Positions 6,789-13,598 of a DNA stretch of 25,216 nucleotides are shown piece by piece. The position numbers and the translations under genes are program-made. This DNA comes from Chloroflexota bacterium. GTDB lineage: Bacteria; Chloroflexota; Anaerolineae; UBA7937; B3-Chlor. The notes under the pieces are model-generated. The model had not been told where the DNA came from, did not search any database, and saw nothing but the letters and a program-made list of their open reading frames with translations. Location: assembly GCA_030616025.1 (NCBI GenBank), contig JAUWYD010000001.1, forward strand, positions 1 to 25,216. The letters are read 5' to 3'. The stretch's first letter is position 1. Each line of letters begins with the position of its first letter.

Positions 6789-7634
6789 ATGCATCCCAGG
6801 CGCTGGCTGAAGAACCTGTTCATGTTCGCGGCCTTGGTGTTTGGGATGAAGTTCGCAAGCCCTAGCTTGATAGTGCGATCAGTGGGGGCTTTCTTCTGTC
6901 TGTGTCTTCTCTCCAGCGCTGCTTACCTGATCAACGATGTGGTGGATGCGGAGAGAGACAAGCACCATCCGAGGAAACAAGATCGGCCCCTGGCGGCGGG
7001 AAGGCTAGAGAGGTCCTCGGCGTTGGGGGGGGCGATCGTCCTGGCGTCCGTCAGCCTGGTGGTTGCCGTCATCCTGGACCATCGCTTCGCCCTGGTGGTC
7101 CTGGCGTTCTTTGTGGTCGAGATCGCCTATTCCTTCGTGTTTGCCAGTTTCGTGATCCTGGATGTCCTAGCCATAGCTGCGGCCTTCATGTTGAGGGTTA
7201 TGGCTGGCTCGGTGGTGGCAGGTGCTACCACATTCTCACCGTGGCTCTATGTGTGCGGCAGCTTCCTGGCGCTGTTTCTGGCACTGTGTAAGCGACGCCA
7301 GGAGTTGATAGTGCTAGGAGACCTCGCTCCCAAGCATCGCAAGGTGCTCTCGGACTACAGTTCTCCCCTTCTCGTAGAGATGATCGCGGTAGTCACTTCC
7401 TCCACAGTCATCGCCTACTCGCTGTACACTTTCTGGGGCGCTCACGTGCCTGAGAACAAGAGCATGATGCTCACCATCCCCTTTGTCCTATATGGCATCT
7501 TTCGCTATCTGCTGCTGATGCAACGTCGGGACCTTCCGGGCAGCCCGGAGGAGATGCTGATCAAGGATCCCCCGCTGGTGATCAATAACCTGCTGTGGGG
7601 CGCTGCCGTACTGGCCATTCTCTATTTGTTCTAG
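6789..7634 (+). CDS. UbiA-family decaprenyl-phosphate phosphoribosyltransferase, copy 2
   Basis: A 281-residue paralogue of the preceding gene. The two align without gaps, and the last 120 residues are especially close (SSTVIAYSLYTF, NKSMMLTIPF and IFRYL are shared). Motif 1 is kept (N49-D-V-V-D-A-E-R-D57, HPRKQDRPLAAG). Motif 2 is altered: the FGLKDVVILDV of copy 1 reads FVFASFVILDV, losing the conserved lysine. Start uncertain. ATG 6789 is the first ordinary start codon after copy 1, but the residues before it (LVRELIVA) still match copy 1. A CTG at 6765 has AGGAG 8 bases upstream, and a GTG at 6711 overlaps copy 1 without a ribosome site. Probably co-transcribed with copy 1. It may have a different acceptor or act as a partner. 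Confidence 0.82.
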   Translation: MHPRRWLKNLFMFAALVFGMKFASPSLIVRSVGAFFCLCLLSSAAYLINDVVDAERDKHHPRKQDRPLAAGRLERSSALGGAIVLASVSLVVAVILDHRFALVVLAFFVVEIAYSFVFASFVILDVLAIAAAFMLRVMAGSVVAGATTFSPWLYVCGSFLALFLALCKRRQELIVLGDLAPKHRKVLSDYSSPLLVEMIAVVTSSTVIAYSLYTFWGAHVPENKSMMLTIPFVLYGIFRYLLLMQRRDLPGSPEEMLIKDPPLVINNLLWGAAVLAILYLF

Positions 7635-7757
7635 CTCACAGCAGGAGACCCGCCCACGCTTCACCGGGCTTGATCACTTCGAGAGGCGATTCTGCGGGTT
7701 GGAGTAAAGTCGGAGAAGAAGAAAGCGCCGTGCCTCGGCACGGCGCTTGAAGCTGGT
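7635..7757. other. Intergenic gap between convergent ubiA copy 2 and rpsI
   Basis: Apart from the rpsI terminator hairpin (7723-7748) I see no gene here. A separate ACCCGC...GCGGGT pair spans a loop of about 40 nt and is not a convincing structure. No T-rich terminator for the rightward ubiA unit is visible. Confidence 0.6.
7715..7748 (-). terminator. Rho-independent-type terminator after rpsI
   Basis: Arms AAGCGCCGTGCC and GGCACGGCGCTT are perfectly complementary over 12 bases with only two bases between them (7723-7748), so in practice about 10-11 pairs with a small loop. On the minus strand the hairpin runs into TTCTTCTTC, an interrupted pyrimidine tract. It begins about 10 bases after the rpsI stop and probably ends the whole ribosomal transcript. 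On the plus strand no T tract follows, so it is not a clear terminator for ubiA. Confidence 0.85.
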
Positions 7758-8483
7758 CTATCGCTTCGTGTATTGCGGCGCCTTCCTGGCCCTCTTGAGA
7801 CCAGGCTTCTTCCGCTCTTTCATACGGGGGTCTCGAGTCAAGGATCCTTCTTTACGTAGTGTGCTGCGCAGTTCTGGGTTCGCCTTCGTCAGAGCCCTGG
7901 CGATACCATGCCGGATGGCTCCAGCCTGTCCGGAGATGCCGCCCCCCTCGACCTTGACCGTTATCCTGAACATATCTTCAGTGGCGGTCACTTGCAGCGG
8001 TTTCTTGAGGTGCACCAGGTCGGCACCACGAGAGAAGTACTGATCCACTGGCTTGTCGTTGACGGTTATTGCGGGTTCTTTGGACGGGTAGAGACGCACT
8101 TGTGCACTGGCTGTCTTTCGTCGCCCGGTGCCGTAGTAATACCTGTCCGTTCCTAGAGACAACTCGTCCATATCCGCAATCATCTCCATGGGCTCGGCAG
8201 CCTCCGGCTGAGACGGTTCCTCGTCCACGGTTTCTCCCTCGCCCGAGACCTCGATTTCCTCATCCAGGTGCGCTTCTAGGGCCTCCACCCTGCCAGGCGC
8301 CTTCTCATCCGCTGATGGTGGCGCTGCTACTCCCTCAGCCTCGACGGGTTCGGCCACCTCTACACCTTCTGATTCTTTGGCCTCTGTCGGCTCACTTGCG
8401 TCGGCAGCCTGTGGTGCTTCGTCCAAGGCTTCGTTCTCTTCTGGCGCTTCCGCTGCCTGTGAAACATCGGTCTTTTCCGCCAC
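7758..8483 (-). CDS. rpsI: 30S ribosomal protein S9 with long acidic N-terminal extension
   Basis: A 241-residue protein. Residues 114-241 are a normal S9 of 128 residues, from RYYYGTGRRKTASAQV to the basic C-terminal tail ending APQYTKR, which reaches the P-site tRNA. Residues 1-113 are an extra low-complexity segment rich in Glu, Ala, Pro and Asp, with almost no aromatic residues. The GTG at 8483 is the start, because AGGAGG lies 9 bases upstream. Starting at the ATG at 8531 would translate through this site and add 16 residues. The gene follows rplM by 66 bp and is followed by the terminator. The extension is continuous with the S9 frame and not a frameshift product. Probably a flexible solvent-exposed tail. 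Confidence 0.96.
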   Translation of the reverse strand: MAEKTDVSQAAEAPEENEALDEAPQAADASEPTEAKESEGVEVAEPVEAEGVAAPPSADEKAPGRVEALEAHLDEEIEVSGEGETVDEEPSQPEAAEPMEMIADMDELSLGTDRYYYGTGRRKTASAQVRLYPSKEPAITVNDKPVDQYFSRGADLVHLKKPLQVTATEDMFRITVKVEGGGISGQAGAIRHGIARALTKANPELRSTLRKEGSLTRDPRMKERKKPGLKRARKAPQYTKR

Positions 8484-8500
8484 TACTGATGACCTCCTTC

Positions 8501-8520
8501 TCTGCAGTTCGGGATGCAGA
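8501..8520 (-). other. Small stem-loop just upstream of the rpsI ribosome site
   Basis: Arms TCTGCA and TGCAGA, 6 perfect pairs with an 8-base loop, ending a few bases before AGAAGGAGG. Weak by itself; it could modulate rpsI initiation within the rplM-rpsI mRNA. Confidence 0.35.
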
Positions 8521-8549
8521 TGTCCTGGCATGCACTAGGTGATAGAGCT

Positions 8550-8978
8550 TCACCACTGGAAAGGTTTAGGCTGCTGGGCCTGGTGAGGATGGGCGTCGCC
8601 TGCATAGACTTTCAGTTTTCTGATTGTGGCACGGCCCAACTTGTTGTGAGGCAGCATGCCCTTCACCGCGGAACGAATCACACGCGAGGGGTGCCTCTTC
8701 AGTTGCTCCCGCAAGGTGATGCTCTTCAAACCACCGGGATAACCCGAATGGCGATGGTAGATCTTCTGATCCAGTTTGTTGCCTGTCACGTGGACCTTTT
8801 CAGAGTTGATGACGATGACATAATCTCCCGTGTCCAGATGAGGGGCATAGATGGGCTTGTGCTTCCCTCTCAAGACCTTCGCTATCTCGGAGGCCAGCCG
8901 TCCCAGAGTCTGACCCTCGGCGTCCACTAGATACCACCCGCGATTGATGTCTGAAGGCTTCGTGGAATGCGTTTTCAT
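8550..8978 (-). CDS. rplM: 50S ribosomal protein L13
   Basis: 142 residues, the standard length. Family landmarks are RGWYLVDAEGQTLGRLAS near the N-terminus, GDYVIVINSEKVHVTGNK in the middle, YHRHSGYPGGLK, and the VKGMLPHNKLGR motif towards the C-terminus. L13 is an early-assembly protein that binds domain II/VI of 23S rRNA on the solvent side of the large subunit. It is placed 10 bp after truA and before rpsI, the usual rplM-rpsI pair. Stop TGA, 66 bp before the rpsI start. Confidence 0.98.
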   Translation of the reverse strand: MKTHSTKPSDINRGWYLVDAEGQTLGRLASEIAKVLRGKHKPIYAPHLDTGDYVIVINSEKVHVTGNKLDQKIYHRHSGYPGGLKSITLREQLKRHPSRVIRSAVKGMLPHNKLGRATIRKLKVYAGDAHPHQAQQPKPFQW

Positions 8979-8988
8979 TCTTGCTACC

Positions 8989-9756
8989 TCAGTAGTTCAC
9001 TCTCACCAAACAAAGGCCGTGCGGTGGAGCTGGCGAGCCAGCCAGACTCCTGTCTCTGGCCTGGAGGATCTCTTTCACATTCACCGGAGAGAGCGCTCCT
9101 CGGCCAACCAGCAATAGGGTGCCAACGATGCTGCGTACCATCCGTCGCAGAAAGGCGTTGGCCGTCAAGTCAACATAGATGTGCGTCCCCTCCCTGAGAC
9201 AACTGGCGTGCACAATGTTCCGCACGGTACTATCTCCCTGAGTTGGTTGACCGAAGGAGGAAAAGTCATGGGTTCCAACCAGACATGCCAATGCCTTCCT
9301 CATGGCCCCCTCATCCAGGGGCTGAGCCTGGTGGTAAGCGTACCGGGCCTCCAGCGGCGAGCGGACCTCCTGGTTCAGAATGGTGTACCGATATTCTCGC
9401 GTTACCGCGCTGAAGCGGGCGTGAAAGTCAGGGGGGGCAACAGTCATTTCTCTGATAGAGACGTCATCCGATACCAGGGCGTTGAAAGCCCTATGCAGTT
9501 CCTTCAGAGATCGCTTCCACCCAGTGGGAAGGTGGACCACCTGGCCCTTCGCGTGAACGCCAGCGTCCGTGCGCCCAGCTCCCACAATCTTGGTTCTCTG
9601 TTGCGTGACCTCGGCTAAGGCGCGTTCCATCTCTCCTTGGATCGTCGGTCGGCTCGGTTGCTGCTGAAAACCTGCGAACCTTGTGCCATCATATTCAACG
9701 ACGGCTTTGATCTTGCGGGTTCCAGACGTAGATTCTCGGGTCCTCCGTCCGCACAT
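8989..9756 (-). CDS. truA: tRNA pseudouridine synthase A (positions 38-40)
   Basis: 255 residues, normal for TruA, which makes pseudouridine in the anticodon arm of many tRNAs. The catalytic aspartate is D64 in GAGRTDAGVHA, and the N-terminal VVEYDGTRFAGFQ and DVSIREM segments fit the family. HARFSAVTREYRY and ANAFLRRMVRSIVG towards the C-terminus are strong markers. The ATG at 9756 is chosen because it begins one base after the rplQ stop; the frame extends up to 9837 inside rplQ but the added residues have no TruA character. The first 14 residues before IKAVVEYDG are variable, so a later start cannot be excluded. Common neighbour of rplQ and rplM. Confidence 0.95.
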   Translation of the reverse strand: MCGRRTRESTSGTRKIKAVVEYDGTRFAGFQQQPSRPTIQGEMERALAEVTQQRTKIVGAGRTDAGVHAKGQVVHLPTGWKRSLKELHRAFNALVSDDVSIREMTVAPPDFHARFSAVTREYRYTILNQEVRSPLEARYAYHQAQPLDEGAMRKALACLVGTHDFSSFGQPTQGDSTVRNIVHASCLREGTHIYVDLTANAFLRRMVRSIVGTLLLVGRGALSPVNVKEILQARDRSLAGSPAPPHGLCLVRVNY

Positions 9757-9757
9757 G

Positions 9758-10126
9758 TCACTCCACGAGCTCCAGGATAGCCATGGGAGCGGCATCACCC
9801 TGGCGGGGACCCAGCTTGATGATCCGTGTGTACCCACCAGGACGGTCTTCGTATTCTGGGGCTATGGTCTCGAACAACTCCTGCACAACTTCTTTGTCGG
9901 CGATGGTGCGCAGCACCTGTCGTCGCTCGTGAACGTCGTTGTCCTTGTCCAAGGAGCGCTTGGCCACGGTTATCAGCTTCTCAGCCTGTGCGCGCACAGC
10001 CCTGGCTTTGGCCTCTGTGGTCTTTATCCTTCGGTGGCGGAAGAGTTCCGTGATAAGGTTTCTGAATAGCGCCCGTCGGTGGCCGCTGGAACGCTTCAGC
10101 CTATGGCCTGCTACCTTATGTCTCAT
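9758..10126 (-). CDS. rplQ: 50S ribosomal protein L17
   Basis: 122 residues. The N-terminus MRHKVAGHRLKRSSGHRRAL and the FRNLITELFRHRRIKTTEAKA block are the classic L17 signatures. The C-terminus ends GGYTRIIKLGPRQGDAAPMAILELVE. L17 lies near the polypeptide exit on the large subunit. Its ATG lies inside the end of rpoA (11-base overlap), with AGGA about 8 bases upstream, so it is coupled to rpoA. The stop is one base before the truA ATG. Confidence 0.98.
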   Translation of the reverse strand: MRHKVAGHRLKRSSGHRRALFRNLITELFRHRRIKTTEAKARAVRAQAEKLITVAKRSLDKDNDVHERRQVLRTIADKEVVQELFETIAPEYEDRPGGYTRIIKLGPRQGDAAPMAILELVE

Positions 10127-11078
10127 CGCTCTCTTCCTCTTGGGGTTCGGGGAGGAGATTCTTCTCGCTCAGCGCCTGTTTCAATTCCTCCAATGACTTT
10201 CGCCCGAAGTTTCTGATAGCCAGGATCTCGTCGTCGCCCTTCTCCAACTTCTCCAGAATCATGCCGACCTTGGTTATCCCGGCTCGTTTGAGGCAGTTGA
10301 AGGCTCGCACCGTTAGGTCAAGTTCCTCGATAGGCATCTCGTATATCCTCGGAGGAATGCCTTCTTCCACCATCTCTTCGGCTTCTTCTATCAGAGCCCC
10401 CCCGACGTTGGCCACGAGGGAGAAGTGTTTTGCCAGCATCTGGGCCGCCGTACTGAGAGCGTCCTCAGGTTGGATGGTTCCATCAGTCCAAATATCCAGT
10501 TTGAGTTGATCAAAATCGGTAATCTCGCCTATGCGAACTCGATCAACCGTGTAGGCGATTTTCCGAATGGGAGAGAATATGGCGTCCAGGGGGAGCTGCC
10601 CGATGGGCAACTCGCCCCTCTCCTCACTCGGGCTGTACCCGCGCCCCGTTTCGGCGACCATCTCCATTTCGATTTTGGAGTCATTGGAATCCAAGGTCAG
10701 TAGGTGAAGCTCAGGGTCAACGATCTCTACCTCGCTAGGGCATTCAATGTCCCCTGCCGTGACAGTCCCTTCTCCCTCGACCTCAAGTCGCAGTCGCAGA
10801 GGCTCATCCCCATGCAGTTTCATCCTGAGTTGTTTGAGGTTCAAGAGCAGAGTCATTGTATCCTCCTTGACACCAGGTATGGGCGAGAACTCATGGTGTA
10901 TGCCATCAGCTCTGACGGAAGTGACTGCTGCTCCTGGCAAGGAAGAAAGGAGAACTCTACGTAGGGAGTTGCCGATCGTAACACCATAGCCACTCTCAAG
11001 GGGCCCGATGATGAAACGCCCGTATCGTTCAGAAATCGCTTCAATCTCTATCTTGGGCAATACCAGATTGGGCAACAA
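10116..11078 (-). CDS. rpoA: DNA-directed RNA polymerase subunit alpha
   Basis: 320 residues. The N-terminal assembly domain (about 1-230) shows RFIIGPLESGYGVTIGNSLRR and LLSSLPGAAVTSV. The C-terminal domain (about 250-310) shows PIEELDLTVRAFNCLKRAGI and RNFGRKSLEELKQAL, the part that touches UP elements and activators. A short acidic tail follows. Alpha dimerises and nucleates assembly of beta and beta'. No ATG is available: the start is TTG at 11078, with AGGAGG 7 bases upstream (a second TTG follows directly). Position after rpsD and before rplQ is the usual alpha-operon order. Stop TAA, one of only four in the cluster. Confidence 0.98.
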   Translation of the reverse strand: MLPNLVLPKIEIEAISERYGRFIIGPLESGYGVTIGNSLRRVLLSSLPGAAVTSVRADGIHHEFSPIPGVKEDTMTLLLNLKQLRMKLHGDEPLRLRLEVEGEGTVTAGDIECPSEVEIVDPELHLLTLDSNDSKIEMEMVAETGRGYSPSEERGELPIGQLPLDAIFSPIRKIAYTVDRVRIGEITDFDQLKLDIWTDGTIQPEDALSTAAQMLAKHFSLVANVGGALIEEAEEMVEEGIPPRIYEMPIEELDLTVRAFNCLKRAGITKVGMILEKLEKGDDEILAIRNFGRKSLEELKQALSEKNLLPEPQEEESDET

Positions 11079-11119
11079 CGGCTTCCCTCCTCTAACAGCT
11101 TCCAGTCGCAGAAACTGTC

Positions 11120-11755
11120 CTACCTGCTATAGAACTCAATTATCAATCTCTCATTGAGCGGCGCTTCAATCTCTTCTCGAGTAGGGAGAGCCAGCACCCG
11201 TCCCGATAGAGTGTCGACGTCCACGCTTAACCATTCTGGAGGGAAGCGGTGTTCCATCTCCTGTGGCACGTTCTTGAAATAGGCTTTGTTCTTGCTCTTT
11301 CCGCGCACGGCTAGTTGGTCACCGGGTTTGACCAGACAAGAGGGAATATTGGTCTTCCTCCCATTGAGGTCGAAATGCCCGTGCCGTACCAGTTGGCGAG
11401 CCTGAGCGCGCGAACTGGCAAAGCCAAGACGGTACACAATGTTGTCCAGCCTGCTCTCCAGGATTTGCAGCAACTCGGCGCCGGTCACACCCTTGCGCCT
11501 TTCAGCCTCTTTGAAATAGCGCCGGAACTGTCTCTCCATTACACCATAGATACGGCGCGCCTTCTGCTTCTCTCGCAGCTGCGTGCCAAAATCTGTGGTC
11601 TTGCGCCGAAACCTGGCTCGACGACCATGCATGCCAGGGGGGTAGGAACGCTTCTCGAAGGCACATTTTGCTGTGAAGCACCGATTCCCTTTCAAGAAGA
11701 GCTTTCCCCCTTCTCTACGACAAAGCTTGCAGACCGGGCCCGTATGTCTTGCCAT
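11120..11755 (-). CDS. rpsD: 30S ribosomal protein S4, zinc-binding (C+) form
   Basis: 211 residues. The N-terminal region has four cysteines, C9, C12, C26 and C31, forming the zinc site of the C+ type of S4. The S4 RNA-binding domain follows (LESRLDNIVYRLGFASSRAQARQLV and HGHFDLNGRKTNIPS), and the C-terminus IEAPLNERLIIEFYSR is standard. S4 starts 30S assembly at the 5' domain of 16S rRNA and, in enteric bacteria, represses the alpha operon. A stem-loop sits between rpsK and this gene. ATG start, with GAGGAGATAGA just upstream. Confidence 0.98.
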   Translation of the reverse strand: MARHTGPVCKLCRREGGKLFLKGNRCFTAKCAFEKRSYPPGMHGRRARFRRKTTDFGTQLREKQKARRIYGVMERQFRRYFKEAERRKGVTGAELLQILESRLDNIVYRLGFASSRAQARQLVRHGHFDLNGRKTNIPSCLVKPGDQLAVRGKSKNKAYFKNVPQEMEHRFPPEWLSVDVDTLSGRVLALPTREEIEAPLNERLIIEFYSR

Positions 11756-11777
11756 TCTATCTCCTCTGGTGAGTCAC

Positions 11778-11806
11778 TCTCAAGATTGGCTGAGCTAGGC
11801 TTGAGA
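11778..11806 (-). other. Stem-loop between rpsK and rpsD
   Basis: Arms TCTCAAG and CTTGAGA give 7 perfect pairs with a 15-base loop. On the minus strand the first arm starts at the base directly after the rpsK stop. No T tract follows, so it is not a terminator. It may protect the rpsM-rpsK message from 3' decay or control rpsD. Confidence 0.5.
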
Positions 11807-12202
11807 CTACACGCGTCGCTTCTTCGGAGGACGGCAGCCGTTATGCGGTACGCGCGTGACATCACTGATGGACCTGACGCCAAGGCCGGCCGCCTGCAGG
11901 GCGCGGACTGCCGCCTCGCGGCCTGGGCCGGGGCCCTTGACGAAGATATCCAGCTCCCTCACGCCATGATCCATCGCCTGTCTGCCTGCCTGTTGCCCTG
12001 CGAGTTGTGCCGCGTAAGGCGTGCTCTTGCGGGAACCTTTGAAACCGACCGTACCCGCGCTGCTCCACGTGATTACGTCACCATTCAGATCCGTGATGGT
12101 GATTATCGTGTTGTTGAAGGTCGATTGTATGTGCGCCTGTGCATGGAGAACATCTCTACGCACCCGACGTGGTCCGCGCTTCTTGACTTTCTTTCGTGCC
12201 AC
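11807..12202 (-). CDS. rpsK: 30S ribosomal protein S11
   Basis: 131 residues. VLHAQAHIQSTFNNTIITITD, the GTVGFKGSRKSTPYAAQLA block and the C-terminal SDVTRVPHNGCRPPKKRRV identify S11, a platform protein that contacts mRNA near the E site and binds with S18 and S6. The start is GTG at 12202, with AGGAG 6 bases upstream. The central PGPGREAAVRAL segment is intact. It follows rpsM by 82 bp, a rather wide gap for this operon, which contains a short inverted repeat. Confidence 0.98.
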   Translation of the reverse strand: MARKKVKKRGPRRVRRDVLHAQAHIQSTFNNTIITITDLNGDVITWSSAGTVGFKGSRKSTPYAAQLAGQQAGRQAMDHGVRELDIFVKGPGPGREAAVRALQAAGLGVRSISDVTRVPHNGCRPPKKRRV

Positions 12203-12241
12203 TTCTTTCTCCTCTTCAGGAACTGGAATTCCGCCCCTCGG

Positions 12242-12265
12242 TGCACGTCACAAGACCCGCGTGCA
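12242..12265 (-). other. Inverted repeat between rpsM and rpsK
   Basis: Arms TGCACG and CGTGCA, 6 perfect pairs with a 12-base loop, in the 82-bp gap. Marginal length; chance occurrence is possible. Confidence 0.3.
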
Positions 12266-12284
12266 TCATGGGGTGTGCTATGCA

Positions 12285-12671
12285 TTACTGCTTCTTGGAT
12301 CTGGTTCGACGCTTCCCAGGGACCGTCCTTCTCGCGCCTCTCTTGGTGCGTGCGTTGGTCTTGGTGCGTTGGCCTCGCACCGGAAGGTTGCGACGGTGAC
12401 GGAGCCCACGATAGGAACCTATCTCTTGTAGTCGCTTGATGTGCTGGGTGACTTCTCGACGCAAGTCACCCTCTACCTTGTAGTCCCTATCGACGATGAC
12501 TCGGATGCTAGTAGCATCCTCCTCGGTCAAGTCCTTGACCCGGAGGTTGGGGTCAATCCCTGCTTGGTCAAGGATTTGCTGGCTGGTCGACTTGCCGATG
12601 CCATAAATGTATGTTAGCGCGATCTCAGTTCGCTTGTTCTTGGGCAAATCAACGCCGGCGATCCTAGCCAT
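12285..12671 (-). CDS. rpsM: 30S ribosomal protein S13
   Basis: 128 residues from MARIAGVDLPKNKRTEIALT. The helix-two-turn-helix DNA/RNA-binding type core YIYGIGKSTSQQIL, the YRGLRHRRNLPVRGQRTKTN block and the basic C-terminal tail are all present. S13 sits in the 30S head and bridges to the 50S subunit and to P-site tRNA. The ATG at 12671 has AGGAGG 6 bases upstream; a longer frame to 12767 crosses the intergenic stem-loop and is not translated S13. Stop TAA. First gene of the alpha operon proper, after rpmJ. Confidence 0.98.
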   Translation of the reverse strand: MARIAGVDLPKNKRTEIALTYIYGIGKSTSQQILDQAGIDPNLRVKDLTEEDATSIRVIVDRDYKVEGDLRREVTQHIKRLQEIGSYRGLRHRRNLPVRGQRTKTNARTKRGARRTVPGKRRTRSKKQ

Positions 12672-12693
12672 TCTCGTCCTCCTGTCTTCTAGT

Positions 12694-12715
12694 AGGCAGG
12701 TTTGTGGACCTGCCT
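12694..12715 (-). other. Stem-loop in the rpmJ-rpsM leader
   Basis: Arms AGGCAGGT and ACCTGCCT make 8 perfect pairs with a 6-base loop, about 10 bases before the rpsM ribosome site. In enteric bacteria S4 represses the alpha operon through a structure at this position, but the sequence here is not recognisably that element; the link is only positional. Confidence 0.55.
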
Positions 12716-12723
12716 GAGCCACA

Positions 12724-12837
12724 CTAGCCTTGCCTTTGCTTATGCCTCGGGTTCTTGCACAGCACACGCACGACGCCTCTGCGCCGGACGATCTTGCAGT
12801 TCTCGCAGCGACGCTTTACTGATGGTTTGACTTTCAT
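12724..12837 (-). CDS. rpmJ: 50S ribosomal protein L36, zinc-ribbon form
   Basis: 37 residues, beginning MKVKPSVKRRCENC. The zinc ligands C11, C14, C27 and H32 are all present, so this is the zinc-containing type. L36 stabilises 23S rRNA near the factor-binding region. The ATG has GAGGGG 8 bases upstream. It follows map by only 14 bp: infA, which often stands between these two genes, is missing. Stop TAG. Confidence 0.97.
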   Translation of the reverse strand: MKVKPSVKRRCENCKIVRRRGVVRVLCKNPRHKQRQG

Positions 12838-12851
12838 GATCAAATCCCCTC

Positions 12852-13598
12852 TCACAAGCGGGTCAGTATCTCAGGCTCTCCGTCGGTTACGGCGATGGTA
12901 TGCTCGAAATGGGCCGATAGCTCGTCATCTTCGGTGACCACTGTCCAATCATCCTCCCTGACTCGGGTTTGGTACGTTCCCACATTCACCATAGGCTCCA
13001 GTGCGAAGGTCATGCCCGGCTTCAGCAGGATCCCTCTCCCAGGTTGGCCGTGGTTCGGTATTTGAGGGTCCTCGTGCATATCCCGCCCAATACCGTGCCC
13101 CACATATTGTCGGACTACGGAGAAACCTCGAGATTCAGCACAGCTCTGAATAGCCCACGAGATATCGCCCAGATGGCGGCCTTTCCTCGCCTGAGCCATG
13201 CCCGCTTCCAGAGCCCCCCGTGTTGTGTCGATTAGTTCTTGCGCCCGTTTGCTTATCTTGCCCACGCCGACCGTGATGGCAGCATCGCCGTGATACCCTT
13301 GACAAATAGCCCCAAAATCCATGCTCACGATGTCGCCGTCTTCCAGGACCCGCGGTCCGGGAATGCCGTGTACCAACTCTTCGTTGATGGAAACACATAG
13401 TGAGGCGGGAAAGCCTCTGTAGCCGAGGAACGACGGCGTTGCACGCAGCTTGGTGACCATCTCGTAGGCCATTGCATCCAATTCCGTTGTTGTAACACCC
13501 GGCTTGATCATTTCCTCCAGGCGAGCCTGAGTGAGAGCCACAATGTTGCCCGCCTCTCGCATCAACGCCAACTCGCGAGCCGATTTCCGAATGACCAT
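12852..13598 (-). CDS. map: Methionine aminopeptidase, type I
   Basis: 248 residues, standard for type Ia. The enzyme removes the initiator methionine when the next residue is small. All metal ligands are visible: D94 (MDFG), D105 (HGDAA), H168 (VGHGIG), E201 (ALEP) and E232 (FEHT), along with the substrate histidine H77 (ELVHGIP). There is no N-terminal SH3-like extension. The ATG overlaps the adk stop by one base (TGATG), so translation is coupled. Processing of nascent ribosomal proteins explains the common location next to secY-adk. Confidence 0.98.
   Translation of the reverse strand: MVIRKSARELALMREAGNIVALTQARLEEMIKPGVTTTELDAMAYEMVTKLRATPSFLGYRGFPASLCVSINEELVHGIPGPRVLEDGDIVSMDFGAICQGYHGDAAITVGVGKISKRAQELIDTTRGALEAGMAQARKGRHLGDISWAIQSCAESRGFSVVRQYVGHGIGRDMHEDPQIPNHGQPGRGILLKPGMTFALEPMVNVGTYQTRVREDDWTVVTEDDELSAHFEHTIAVTDGEPEILTRL

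Noticed and set aside
7723..7748. Bidirectional terminator for ubiA and rpsI
   Set aside because: Only the minus strand has a pyrimidine tract after the stem; the plus strand continues GAAGCTGG.
11315..12439. 374-codon plus-strand frame antisense to rpsD and rpsK
   Set aside because: It crosses two certain genes and their gap, has no ribosome site, no recognisable domain, and arises from the biased third positions of the opposite strand.
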